Assembly (NCBI GenBank): GCA_945874535.1
Contig: CAMCGZ010000009.1
Span: 33,660-97,659, forward strand
Length of the DNA stretch: 64,000 nt
DNA from: Bdellovibrio sp. ZAP7
Lineage (GTDB): Bacteria > Bdellovibrionota > UBA1018 > CAIMNF01
Direction of reading: 5' to 3'
The position numbers and the translations under genes were made by a program. Every line of letters begins with the position of its first letter. Position 1 is the stretch's first letter. Below the pieces are notes generated by a model. It was given only the letters and a program-made list of their open reading frames with translations, made no database searches and was not told the DNA's origin. Shown in pieces: positions 42,135 to 50,315 of the stretch.

Positions 42135-43483
42135 GACTTGATTTTTTTGAATACCTCGAACGACTTCAGGTACTTCAAAGCCTCACGGGTTTGATAGTCT
42201 TCGTTCGGATCGAACCGGAGAGGCGTCATATCGCTGTTTTCTTCTGTTTCGGCGGATGCGGCGGACTTACCCTTCTCTTTGAATTCCTGAACCGAAAAAT
42301 CGTCCCGCGAAGTGCCGGCTTCTGGGTTTGCCAGGTGCCCCTTCAAATCCCGCTCACGGGTCGCGTCACGTTTGATCTTCGCCTGAGCGAGCAATTTGGG
42401 ATCGTATTCTTCCAGGACGATATCGGGGATCACTCCACGTTCCTGGATGCTGGCCCCACTCGGTGAGTAATACCTGGCCACGGTGAGCTTGAGTCCCATT
42501 TCGTTACCGAGTTCGATGATGGTCTGAACGGAACCCTTACCGAATGTGGTCTCACCGAGAATCATCGCCCGATGATGATCCTGCAAGGCGGCTGATACGA
42601 TTTCTGCAGCCGAAGCCGTACTGCTGTTGACGAGTACCACCAGGGGAAGCTCCTTGCGGGCATCCCCTTTCTTGGCCATCCGAACCTCTTTCTGCGCCGC
42701 GTCCTTGCCGATGGTCGAAACCACCACGCCCTCGTCGACAAAGAGCGAAGTCACATCCACCGCTTGATCGAGAAGCCCGCCCGGATTCATCCGAAGATCG
42801 AAAATGAGCCCCTTCAGTTTGCCCTTGGCTTCGAGCTTGTCGATCGCATGGCGCACATCCCTTGCCGCATTCTCGTTGAAAGACGAAAGTTTCACGTAAC
42901 CGAAGCCCGGCTCGAGCTCCTGATGGCGGACCGAGCGGATCTTGATTTCCTCGCGTTTGAGATTGACGGCTTTGAAGCGGTTCCAGCCTTTGCGATAAAG
43001 GGTCAGATTCAGTGGAGAACCGTTCTTTCCCCGCATCCTCGAAATAGCCTCGGACAACGAGAACCCCTTGGTACTTTCTCCATTGATCCGCACGATCCGG
43101 TCGCCGGGCTGGATTCCGGCCCTCCATGCCGGTGAATCCTCCATCGGTACGATCACGGTGAGCACATCATCCTTGATCCCGACTTCGATTCCGATCCCGC
43201 CGAACTTTCCACTGGTGTCGATCTTCATATCCCGGTAAACCTCGGCGGCGAGAAAGTTCGAATGGGGATCGAGCGTTTCCAGCATGCCCCGGATAGCACC
43301 GTGGACGAGGACATCATTCTGGGTCGAATCCACATAGTTGCGTTCCACAAACTGGAGCACTTTCTGAAAGAGTTCGAGATTTTTGTAGCGGTCATTCTTG
43401 TTGAGAACCCGAGCCGGCTCGGCGCTGGCCGTCAACCCGTGAAGGAGCATTCCCGAAACCATCCAAAAACCGATACTATTCAT
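42131..43483 (-). CDS. C-terminal processing peptidase, S41 family
   Basis: A 450-residue periplasmic serine protease of the CtpA/Prc-like group. After a signal peptide (to about residue 22, LTASA) there is a PDZ domain (about 90-170; GIGIEVGIKDDVLTVIVPMED and DSPAWRAGIQPGDRIVRING). The catalytic Ser is in NSSTASAAEIV and the Lys in TFGKGSVQT. Preceding AAGGGTGACAG fits the ATG at 43483 better than an upstream ATG at 43516 which would interrupt signal-peptide placement. Such enzymes trim cell-wall hydrolases. Here it follows an EnvC-like gene whose product activates amidases, so the two may belong to one wall-cleavage circuit. Confidence 0.93.
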   Translation of the reverse strand: MNSIGFWMVSGMLLHGLTASAEPARVLNKNDRYKNLELFQKVLQFVERNYVDSTQNDVLVHGAIRGMLETLDPHSNFLAAEVYRDMKIDTSGKFGGIGIEVGIKDDVLTVIVPMEDSPAWRAGIQPGDRIVRINGESTKGFSLSEAISRMRGKNGSPLNLTLYRKGWNRFKAVNLKREEIKIRSVRHQELEPGFGYVKLSSFNENAARDVRHAIDKLEAKGKLKGLIFDLRMNPGGLLDQAVDVTSLFVDEGVVVSTIGKDAAQKEVRMAKKGDARKELPLVVLVNSSTASAAEIVSAALQDHHRAMILGETTFGKGSVQTIIELGNEMGLKLTVARYYSPSGASIQERGVIPDIVLEEYDPKLLAQAKIKRDATRERDLKGHLANPEAGTSRDDFSVQEFKEKGKSAASAETEENSDMTPLRFDPNEDYQTREALKYLKSFEVFKKIKS

Positions 43484-43503
43484 TCTGTCACCCTTTGAAA
43501 AAA

Positions 43504-44646
43504 TCATCTTAGCCATTTCACCGGATCGATTGCCACGTTCTTGGCCCGGATTTCAAAATACAAGGATTGATCGCCCGAGAGGACCCCGACCGGATCACTG
43601 GCACGGACAAACTCACCGCTTTTTTTCTGAAGCTCTCTCAGGCCCGAATAGATGGTGTAGATCGAATTCGGGTGTTCGAGAATGAGCACCTTCCCTTTAC
43701 CGGGAATCTCCCCTGAAAATTGAACCTGACCGTCCAGAACGGCCGAGACCGGCGCACGATCCTGAACGGTGAGAATCTCGATTCCTTTCCGGAACACCTG
43801 CAAACCCGACTTCGGATCCTGATGTTGCCCGTAAGATCCGACCAATTTGCCACTCATGGGCCAAGGAAGACTCTTCGGCTTGAACGCGATGAGAGGAAGA
43901 CGCTTCTTACCCTGCTCGGCAGTCTCGGACTTCCGCTTCTCCTGGAATCCGGAGATCATTTTCTCGATCTCATTCTCGGATAATTTCAATTTCCTGTACT
44001 CTTCCAACTGCCTCAACTGATCCTCATGCTTTTCCTGTGTGAGGTTCTCCCGGATCTTCCTGTGAAACTCGAGCAAGGACTCCTGCTCCGATACATCTTG
44101 CAGGAGTGCCGTGATCTGTTGCTTTTCCTGTTCGATCCGGCTCTCGATCTCCTGTGCATCCGTAAGATCCGCCACCCAGGTCTCGAGATCCTTCAATTCT
44201 GAAATCACAATTCGACTCAGGACCTGCTCCCTGACCCTCCGCTCTCCTTCACCTTCCTCACCCCGGAAAGTCCTCTCACCCCGGGCCAGAAGCGGGTGAA
44301 TGAGTCGGGAAAGCTTTTTCTTGAGCCCGCCCCGTGTCGTCTCGACTCTTCTGGCGACCTCTTCCTTACGGGTTTGGAGCTCTTTCACGTAGGTTTCGAG
44401 CGTCTGGAGGCGCTGGCGGGTGAGTGCTTTCTCCTTCACCTGGAGCGACTGCAGCGCCTTCAAGCGTTTCAACTGATCCTGAGTGGTCTTCTTCGCTTTC
44501 TCCGCATCGATCAGTGATTTCTCCACGGCCAAACGCTGGAGCCTCACCTCATCGAGTTTCTGATGAAGAGCCGCGGTTCCGGTTTCGGCCCCGTTCGCAG
44601 CACCCGTTCCGGGCCCAAACATCAGGAACACTAAAAGCAGGTTCAT
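43504..44646 (-). CDS. EnvC-like murein hydrolase activator
   Basis: A 380-residue exported protein. The N-terminus is a signal peptide (ends GTGAANGA region), followed by a long coiled coil (about 25-240) and a C-terminal LytM/M23-type domain (SGKLVGSYGQHQDP to DPVKWLR). The metalloprotease ligands are missing: the usual HxGxD site reads FRKGIEI and the usual HxH reads LYFEIR. That is the state of EnvC and NlpD, which activate amidases rather than cut wall themselves. Its genes ftsE and ftsX lie directly upstream (4-base overlap with ftsX), as expected for a complex in which FtsEX controls EnvC during division. Confidence 0.88.
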   Translation of the reverse strand: MNLLLVFLMFGPGTGAANGAETGTAALHQKLDEVRLQRLAVEKSLIDAEKAKKTTQDQLKRLKALQSLQVKEKALTRQRLQTLETYVKELQTRKEEVARRVETTRGGLKKKLSRLIHPLLARGERTFRGEEGEGERRVREQVLSRIVISELKDLETWVADLTDAQEIESRIEQEKQQITALLQDVSEQESLLEFHRKIRENLTQEKHEDQLRQLEEYRKLKLSENEIEKMISGFQEKRKSETAEQGKKRLPLIAFKPKSLPWPMSGKLVGSYGQHQDPKSGLQVFRKGIEILTVQDRAPVSAVLDGQVQFSGEIPGKGKVLILEHPNSIYTIYSGLRELQKKSGEFVRASDPVGVLSGDQSLYFEIRAKNVAIDPVKWLR

Positions 44647-45500
44647 TCTTCCTCAGGTCTCCGGGAAAACGCGAGGGTTCCGGCCAAAAGAAGCATGACC
44701 GCGGCCGTGACCGCACAAAGAGCCAGGGGGAAATCCAGATTCCCATCGACACTGAGTTCACCCAAAAAAGAATTCTCTTTCCAGACCCAGGTCCGGAACA
44801 CCCACCATTCGACCAGGGAGAGAGCAAAGGCCCCCTGCGTGATCATCAACAAAGAGCCGAATCCGGGAGAAAGAGCATCGAGAGACGAAGCCCCCCAAGA
44901 GGAAAGATTGCGTGAGACTTCCTGGCTGTCACGACCGAGAATCCGGTGACAGACCAGGATCTGCACCGCGGTCAGGAAAACAATGAGTGCGAGCGCGATC
45001 CTCATCTCCAATCCGAGGTGATGGTAGAACCGTTTGAGCCGTGCGTGATGGACCGGACTGGATTCGACCTTCGAAACCTCGGTCATCAACTTCAATTTCT
45101 CCAGCGCGGCATCCGGAATCGGTCCCCGGGCGAGAATCATCCGGGGCACCAGTCCGAGACCCTCACCACCAACCGATTGGATGGTCTGGACGATCTCGGG
45201 CTCCTCGGCCTCCAGACGCTCGAGCACCTGTCCTGACTTGAGCTCTTCGATCGCGACATCCTCTCCTGCGAGAGCCTCTTTGATCGGATCGGCTAAAACG
45301 GATTCATCACGAAGCTGAACCGTTACAAACCGGGACCGGTCGGCATAAGCCCCGGTCCTCGCCAATTCAGAGGTGATTCCGCCACACAACCAGAGCCCGA
45401 GCAGGATCTGGGCGAGCGAGACGCCGAGGAATCCGATCAACAGCCAGGAGCGTCGGATCGGAAGAAAGGAAAGCTTCAACAGAATGCGGATCCGACTCAT
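44643..45500 (-). CDS. ftsX: Cell-division permease FtsX
   Basis: A 285-residue inner-membrane protein with TM1 near residues 18-40, a periplasmic domain of about 120 residues, and three further TM segments (near 170-190, 215-235, 255-280), the FtsX topology. The periplasmic part would contact EnvC. The ATG at 45500 overlaps the ftsE stop (ATGA); an upstream extension lies in ftsE and is rejected. The protein contains the FtsX hallmark EVSKVESSP region before TM2 (canonical: V-x-x-V). No substrate transport is expected. Confidence 0.88.
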   Translation of the reverse strand: MSRIRILLKLSFLPIRRSWLLIGFLGVSLAQILLGLWLCGGITSELARTGAYADRSRFVTVQLRDESVLADPIKEALAGEDVAIEELKSGQVLERLEAEEPEIVQTIQSVGGEGLGLVPRMILARGPIPDAALEKLKLMTEVSKVESSPVHHARLKRFYHHLGLEMRIALALIVFLTAVQILVCHRILGRDSQEVSRNLSSWGASSLDALSPGFGSLLMITQGAFALSLVEWWVFRTWVWKENSFLGELSVDGNLDFPLALCAVTAAVMLLLAGTLAFSRRPEEE

Positions 45501-46174
45501 GCCCTCTCCTCCACGCGGAACCCGCCGTCTTTCAGGATCGCACAACGCTTCCGGAGACGTCTCACCATCTCGAGATCATGGGTCGCCAACAGCAGCGCGA
45601 CTCCCGAGAGGTTGAGCTTCACAAACAGATCCATCAGCTTCCAAGTCATCTCGAAGTCTTGGGCTCCGGTCGGTTCATCGGCAATCAAGATTTCAGCGCG
45701 CTTCGAGAGCGCCCGCAAAATAGCCACGCGTTGGCGTTCTCCACCCGAAAGCGTGCCGACGCGCTTGTCGAGCTTTTTGCCCAAACCTGTCAATTGCACA
45801 AACCCTTCCATCGTCTTGTCGTCGGTCCGGTCCTCGGGACCGAGCGGCAAACGACTCATCTCAAGGTGATCCCTGACCGTGAGATCCGGAATGAGTCCCA
45901 GGTTCTGGGGAATGAAAGCCATGCGTTGCCGGATCCGTTCGAGCCCGGAACGTCCGACCGATGCCAGGTCCTGGCCATGAAACGAGACTTTCCCCTCGGA
46001 GGGGATCTCGAGACTCGAGAGAGTGCGGAGCAAAGAGCTCTTTCCCGCACCCGAGCCCCCCAGGATGTAGAGGAAATCCCCCCGACCCAGATCGAAATTG
46101 ACATTCTGCCACACAAACTCCCCGGGAGCATAAGCCTTGGAGAGATTTTCAACTTTTAGGAGCGGTGTTTTCAT
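45497..46174 (-). CDS. ftsE: Cell-division ATP-binding protein FtsE
   Basis: A 225-residue ABC ATPase. Walker A is GGSGAGKSSLLRTL near residue 35, signature LSGGERQRVAILRAL near 140, and Walker B ILIADEPTGAQD near 160, with the FtsE-like VENLSKAYAPGEFVWQNV start. It would drive conformational control of FtsX/EnvC from the cytoplasm. The ATG at 46174 has GGAAG before it. A much longer in-frame extension upstream is rejected because it runs through the opposite-strand membrane-protein gene without homology. Confidence 0.9.
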   Translation of the reverse strand: MKTPLLKVENLSKAYAPGEFVWQNVNFDLGRGDFLYILGGSGAGKSSLLRTLSSLEIPSEGKVSFHGQDLASVGRSGLERIRQRMAFIPQNLGLIPDLTVRDHLEMSRLPLGPEDRTDDKTMEGFVQLTGLGKKLDKRVGTLSGGERQRVAILRALSKRAEILIADEPTGAQDFEMTWKLMDLFVKLNLSGVALLLATHDLEMVRRLRKRCAILKDGGFRVEERA

Positions 46175-47045
46175 GATGTACTTCCACAGTCTAGCCATGT
46201 GGAAAGCGAACCTCAATCGGCATTTTTGGAAAACTCTCCCGGCCCTGAAGGTTCCGTTTTTCCTCGTGCTATGGAACGGGATTTTCCATTCGTTCACACT
46301 CGCCATCCTTCTGTTCTGGACCCTCACCTCGCGGCGCATTCCCGCGCTGCAACGGATGAGCACATTGAACCAGTTCCTGAGCGAGAACCAGATGCTCTTC
46401 GCAGCCCTCGCCTCTTGTTCCGCCTTGTTTTTCTTCAAAGGCCCGCTCGCCGACGCCTGGAATGACCGCAGGCGCGGGACTGTCCAATTCGGGAAAGGCT
46501 TCCTGCGCGGGCTCGGATTCGGCTCGGCCGTGGTGATCGCCCTGAGTCTGAAGGGTGAACTCTCGTTCCTCGGACTGAGCACCCAATTGAATCTGAACTT
46601 CTTGGCGGCTTACGCTTGGATTCTCCGCTCACTGCTGATTCTCGCCCTGGTGGTTTCGGCCGAATTCCTGGTCCGGGTGGTCGTGCGGGAGGAGCTCAGG
46701 GGGACTCCGATCCGGATCCCGCTCGAGATCCTCACCCTGATTTCGATTTATTGGGCCTGGTTCGCTCCCGGCAGTGCCGAGTCCCTCACTCTGGCGCTCG
46801 CTTTCTCGGTCTTTCCGGCATTCTGGTCCTCCGCGGGCTTCGTTTCGGCATTCTTCATCCTGATCCATGCCATTTGTGGCTTGGACTTCTTCGAGAACCA
46901 AACAGCAGGCATCCTCCAGTTCAAACCCGGGGGTTCCGAAACCCCCGTTCTCCAGAATCTGTACGTCCAGGTGATGTTGTTCGTTTTACTCGCTCTGGCC
47001 CGCTATGTTAGCATCAAAAATCGAAAGGAACTCCGAAGCTCATGA
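46173..47045 (+). CDS. Polytopic membrane protein upstream of tolQ
   Basis: A 290-residue integral membrane protein with about six or seven hydrophobic segments (for example LVLWNGIFHSFTLAILLFW, LLILALVVSAEFLVRVVV, FVSAFFILIHAICGL). No family is recognised. AGGAG (46158-46162) is 10 bases before the ATG at 46173; an ATG at 46197 is an alternative. If 46173 is right, its start codon overlaps the start codon of ftsE on the other strand. It ends in the tolQ start (ATGA), so it belongs to the Tol operon and might help the Tol complex. Confidence 0.65.
   Translation: MMYFHSLAMWKANLNRHFWKTLPALKVPFFLVLWNGIFHSFTLAILLFWTLTSRRIPALQRMSTLNQFLSENQMLFAALASCSALFFFKGPLADAWNDRRRGTVQFGKGFLRGLGFGSAVVIALSLKGELSFLGLSTQLNLNFLAAYAWILRSLLILALVVSAEFLVRVVVREELRGTPIRIPLEILTLISIYWAWFAPGSAESLTLALAFSVFPAFWSSAGFVSAFFILIHAICGLDFFENQTAGILQFKPGGSETPVLQNLYVQVMLFVLLALARYVSIKNRKELRSS
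46188..46216 (-). promoter_or_regulatory. Promoter of the ftsE operon
   Basis: Minus strand: TTGAGG (46211-46216), 17 bases, TAGACT (46188-46193), then 13 bases to the ATG. It lies inside the 5' coding part of the divergent membrane-protein gene. Confidence 0.55.
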
Positions 47046-47773
47046 CCCCCACCTCCGCAGCCGTTCATCCGAGCACTTGGACCCTGGTGGCTGATGCCGG
47101 CCCACTCGTCAAATTCGTTCTCCTCATGCTCCTCGGAGCCTCGGTGCTCACCTGGGCGGTCATCCTGACCAAGGCCCGTCTCATCCGGGAAGCTCTCGCA
47201 GGGAATGCCCGTTTCAACGAGGTTTTCTGGAACTCGAAGACCCTGGATGAGATTCACCAGCGGATGCCGGAATTCCGTGGATCTCCGGTCGCCAAGACCT
47301 TCGAAGCCGGTTTTCAGGAACTCCGGAAAATACCGATCGAAGCCCGCTCGAACGAGGGCGGTCCTGAAATCAGCACCATCGAACGCGCGCTGAACCGGGC
47401 CCACAGTCTGGAGATCGATGAGCTTGAAAAATATGTCGATTGGCTCGCCTCGACCGCGAGTGCCGCACCTTTTGTCGGATTGTTCGGAACCGTGTGGGGG
47501 ATCATGAACTCCTTCCAGAACATCGGTGCGATGGGCACGGCGTCTCTGGCCGTGGTCGCGCCCGGCATCTCGGAAGCCCTGATCGCAACAGCCATGGGAC
47601 TTGCTGCGGCGATTCCAGCGGCCATCGCTTACAATATTCTCGTAAACCGCACCAAACGCATCAGCCTCGATGTGGAGAGCTTTTCGCAGGAGTTCCTGAA
47701 TATGATCCAGAGACAACTCCTCCAACGGAAAGGAGACGCCGGAAATGGCCCTCAATCCGTCACCGAAAGCTAA
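47042..47773 (+). CDS. tolQ: Proton-channel protein TolQ (ExbB/MotA family)
   Basis: A 243-residue inner-membrane protein with three TM segments (near residues 20-42, 140-160, 178-200). AAPFVGLFGTVWGIMNSFQNIG and VAPGISEALIATAMGLAAAIPAAIAYN are the conserved proton-path helices. Starts by ATGA overlap with the upstream membrane protein and overlaps tolR by 29 bases. With TolR it uses the proton gradient to energise TolA at the cell envelope and division site. ExbB is the alternative, but the following tolA and tolB decide for TolQ. Confidence 0.93.
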   Translation: MTPTSAAVHPSTWTLVADAGPLVKFVLLMLLGASVLTWAVILTKARLIREALAGNARFNEVFWNSKTLDEIHQRMPEFRGSPVAKTFEAGFQELRKIPIEARSNEGGPEISTIERALNRAHSLEIDELEKYVDWLASTASAAPFVGLFGTVWGIMNSFQNIGAMGTASLAVVAPGISEALIATAMGLAAAIPAAIAYNILVNRTKRISLDVESFSQEFLNMIQRQLLQRKGDAGNGPQSVTES

Positions 47774-48188
47774 GGGAGGACGGGTTTCCCTTTCCGAGAT
47801 CAACGTGACCCCGATGGTGGATGTCATGTTGGTGTTGCTGATCGTTTTCATGGTCTCCGCACCGCTCTTGCAACAGGGCATCGACGTCAAGCTCCCGAAA
47901 GCGGACGCAGGCAATCTCGAGCACGACGAGCATCCGGTCATGATCGCCGTGAAGTCGAACCGATCCATCGATCTCGACGGACGTACCGTGACACTGGAGG
48001 ATCTCGGCAACCGGCTGAACACCCTCTCACGTGACAAACCGGAGACTCAGGTACTGGTCCAGGCCGATCAGGACGTGAGCTATGGCACCGTAGCCAAGGT
48101 GATGGCGAAGGTGAAAAAAGCGAATATCCGTCGTGTCGGACTGGTCACCGCCCCGGAGGAGGGAGTCTCACGCCCCGCCTCACCATGA
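47745..48188 (+). CDS. tolR: TolR (ExbD family)
   Basis: A 147-residue protein: one TM segment near residues 20-40 (VTPMVDVMLVLLIVFMVSAP, with the conserved proton-carrying Asp in MVDVML) and a periplasmic domain. AAAGGAG sits before its ATG inside the tolQ end, giving a 29-base overlap. Ends in the tolA start (ATGA). It forms the force-generating unit with TolQ. Confidence 0.93.
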   Translation: MALNPSPKAKGGRVSLSEINVTPMVDVMLVLLIVFMVSAPLLQQGIDVKLPKADAGNLEHDEHPVMIAVKSNRSIDLDGRTVTLEDLGNRLNTLSRDKPETQVLVQADQDVSYGTVAKVMAKVKKANIRRVGLVTAPEEGVSRPASP

Positions 48189-48937
48189 CGGTTTCCGAGC
48201 CCAGCCCTCAAAAAGGATTTCTCTCCCGCTTCTTGGCAGTTTCGGCTTCGCTTCACCTGCTGGCTTATCTCATTCTCCTGATCGGTCCATCGTTCAGGCT
48301 CAGCACCCCGAAACCCTACATTCCCTCGCTGAGAGTCGACCTGGTAGGGCTTCCCACGCAAAAAACGGTCGAATCCGCAGCTCCGCCTCCGGGAGAGTCA
48401 GCACCCACCCCCGCTCCGGCGCCTGCCCCGAAGAAAACAAAAATCCGCAACCTTCCCGAAGAGGGTGACTATTCCCTCAAGAAATCGAAGACCAAAACCA
48501 AGGAGTCTAAAAAGGAAAAAGAAGCGAAGCGAAAACTCAAGCAGGCCATTGAAAGAATTCGCTCCATCGAACGGATCAAGGCTCTGACTGCGACGGAGGA
48601 GGTCCGCGGCAATCGCATCTCGAAGGGGACCTCACTCTCCGCGGAAGCCCGATCCACCCTTGAGGCGGGATACTTCGATGTGGTTCTCGAGCAAGTGAGG
48701 ACTCACTGGGAACTCCCCAAATGGTTGCTTGGACAAGGGCTCTCTGCGAAGGTCCTCTTGCAGATCGACTCGAGGGGCAATATCCGCAATTTCAAGTTCG
48801 TCCAATCTTCCGGAAACCCGGGATTCGACCAGGAGGTCAAACGCGCACTTCTTGCCGCGAATCCCTTCCCGATCCCTCCTCAGGACATTTCCACTGCAAT
48901 CCTGAACGACGGGATTTTGCTTGGGTTTCCACTCTGA
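48185..48937 (+). CDS. tolA: TolA/TonB-family energy transducer
   Basis: A 250-residue protein. After one TM helix (about 17-37) there is a Pro-rich stretch (SAPTPAPAPAPKKTK), a Lys/Glu-rich helical region (about 95-130) and a C-terminal TonB/TolA-like domain (YFDVVLEQVRTHWELPKWL, DSRGNIRNFKFVQSSGNPGFD, VKRALLAANPFPIPP). It is shorter than E. coli TolA (421) but similar to TolA of other lineages. Context (tolQ-tolR before, tolB after) supports TolA. Confidence 0.87.
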   Translation: MTVSEPSPQKGFLSRFLAVSASLHLLAYLILLIGPSFRLSTPKPYIPSLRVDLVGLPTQKTVESAAPPPGESAPTPAPAPAPKKTKIRNLPEEGDYSLKKSKTKTKESKKEKEAKRKLKQAIERIRSIERIKALTATEEVRGNRISKGTSLSAEARSTLEAGYFDVVLEQVRTHWELPKWLLGQGLSAKVLLQIDSRGNIRNFKFVQSSGNPGFDQEVKRALLAANPFPIPPQDISTAILNDGILLGFPL

Positions 48938-48949
48938 GAACCCTATAAT
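48921..48949 (+). promoter_or_regulatory. Promoter of tolB, start-proximal
   Basis: TTGGGT (48921-48926), 17 bases, consensus TATAAT (48944-48949), and 6 bases to the ATG at 48956. With a +1 seven bases after the -10 the first transcribed base would be the A of ATG. It lies at the end of tolA, so tolB could be transcribed apart from tolQRA. Confidence 0.6.
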
Positions 48950-48955
48950 CCGGGT

Positions 48956-50260
48956 ATGTTGAGACCCCTGCTCGCGATCCTGTGGCTCGCATCCCCCATC
49001 GCCGCTTTGGCAGAATCCACTTACCTTCCGGTGGGTGAGGCTCGCGCCAAGAAACCTTCCATTGCTCTCACCGGCGGAAAAGCCTCATCCGCCGCTCAAT
49101 CCGGTCTCCTGGAACTGGTGGACAAGAGGATCCGAGAGGACCTCGCATTCATCGACAGTTTCCGACTGCTCGACCGCGAACAGTTCGTTCAGGGCCCCTT
49201 GCTCGACGAACAGGGCAAACCCGATGCTGCGGCTTGGATCAAGGCTGGGGCGGATCACGTTGCTTACGGGAACTTCTCCAAGAACGGGGCCCAAGCAGTT
49301 TACGAGTTCAGGCTCTTTTCGACCGCCAACCAGTCCGAGATCCTCTCGAAAAAATATCTGGGCGATTCCACGACTCCCGCCATCCTCGCCCACACCATCG
49401 CCAACGACATGGTCCAAGCCATTACGGGTAAACCGGGAATCTTTTTGACCCGGATCGTATTCGTTTGCGACAAAACCGGAAAAAAGGAGATCTACTCCTC
49501 CGGATTCGACGGAGGGGATGTTCGGCAAATCACCCGCCTCAGATCACTTTCCATGGCTCCGGCCTGGAGCCCGGACGGAACCCGTATCGCGTTCTCCGTT
49601 TACAACCGGCATTCCGACAACACTAAGAATCTCGATCTCTTCGAGTACGATTTCAAGAATGGTCGCTACCGGCTGCTGAGCAACCGTAAGGGAATCAACT
49701 CGGGAGCTGCCTATTCTCCGAAAGGAGACCGGATCGCTTACACGATGAGCGTGACAGGAAATCCCGAAATCCATCTGCTCGACCCTGCAACACGCGAATC
49801 TTCGCAAGTGACTCGCTCGATCGGTTTCGATGTCGATCCGGCATGGAGTCCAGACGGAAAGCAGTTGGCATTCGTTTCGTCACGCCCCGGAAAACCGATG
49901 CTTTACACTCTGGATATCGATCGTCCTGCGGATGCGAAGCGCCTGACTTACGCCGGGAATTACAATGCCACCCCGAGTTGGTCTCCTGACGGGAAAAAGA
50001 TCGCATTTGCCGGATGGCTCGATGGGAAGTTCGATCTGTTCACCATCACCGCTGACGGTGGAAAAATCGAGCGTCTGACGAAGGACGAGGGAAACAACGA
50101 AGATCCCCACTTCAGCCCCGACGGGAACTTTCTCGTATTCTCCTCGTCCCGCTCCGGCGGGAAAAACATCTTTCTCATGGGAGCCGGCGGCGGTAACGTC
50201 AAGCGACTGACCATCGGCATGGGAGAGTGCGTCGCGCCCAAATGGAGCCCCTACCTCTGA
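48956..50260 (+). CDS. tolB: Periplasmic Tol protein TolB
   Basis: A 434-residue protein with signal peptide (to about residue 20, IAALA), an N-terminal domain (to 160) and a C-terminal propeller of PD40/WD40-like blades: APAWSPDGTRIAF, AAYSPKGDRIAY, PAWSPDGKQLAFVS, PSWSPDGKKIAFAG, PHFSPDGNFLVFSS. TolB normally binds Pal and TolA. No pal gene follows in this locus; an Hpt-like gene takes the next position. It ends at a 7-bp hairpin. Confidence 0.94.
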   Translation: MLRPLLAILWLASPIAALAESTYLPVGEARAKKPSIALTGGKASSAAQSGLLELVDKRIREDLAFIDSFRLLDREQFVQGPLLDEQGKPDAAAWIKAGADHVAYGNFSKNGAQAVYEFRLFSTANQSEILSKKYLGDSTTPAILAHTIANDMVQAITGKPGIFLTRIVFVCDKTGKKEIYSSGFDGGDVRQITRLRSLSMAPAWSPDGTRIAFSVYNRHSDNTKNLDLFEYDFKNGRYRLLSNRKGINSGAAYSPKGDRIAYTMSVTGNPEIHLLDPATRESSQVTRSIGFDVDPAWSPDGKQLAFVSSRPGKPMLYTLDIDRPADAKRLTYAGNYNATPSWSPDGKKIAFAGWLDGKFDLFTITADGGKIERLTKDEGNNEDPHFSPDGNFLVFSSSRSGGKNIFLMGAGGGNVKRLTIGMGECVAPKWSPYL

Positions 50261-50277
50261 GGAGGCAAGCGCCTCCT
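50260..50277 (+). other. Hairpin at the tolB stop, weak terminator
   Basis: AGGAGGC (50260-50266) and GCCTCCT (50271-50277) form a 7-bp stem with a 4-base loop directly after the tolB stop. No T-tract follows, so it is at best an attenuating or mRNA-stabilising hairpin; the next promoter's -35 (TTGCCA) starts at its last base. Confidence 0.45.
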
Positions 50278-50305
50278 TGCCAAATCCCGGCTGATCCCAT
50301 AAGTT
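50277..50305 (+). promoter_or_regulatory. Candidate promoter of the Hpt-like gene
   Basis: TTGCCA (50277-50282), 17 bases, TAAGTT (50300-50305), then 10 bases to the ATG at 50316. Confidence 0.4.
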
Positions 50306-50315
50306 CAGGGGCCTC

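Noticed and set aside
50261..50280. Strong rho-independent terminator after tolB
   Set aside because: The 7-bp stem is real but no T-tract follows, so I list it only as a hairpin.
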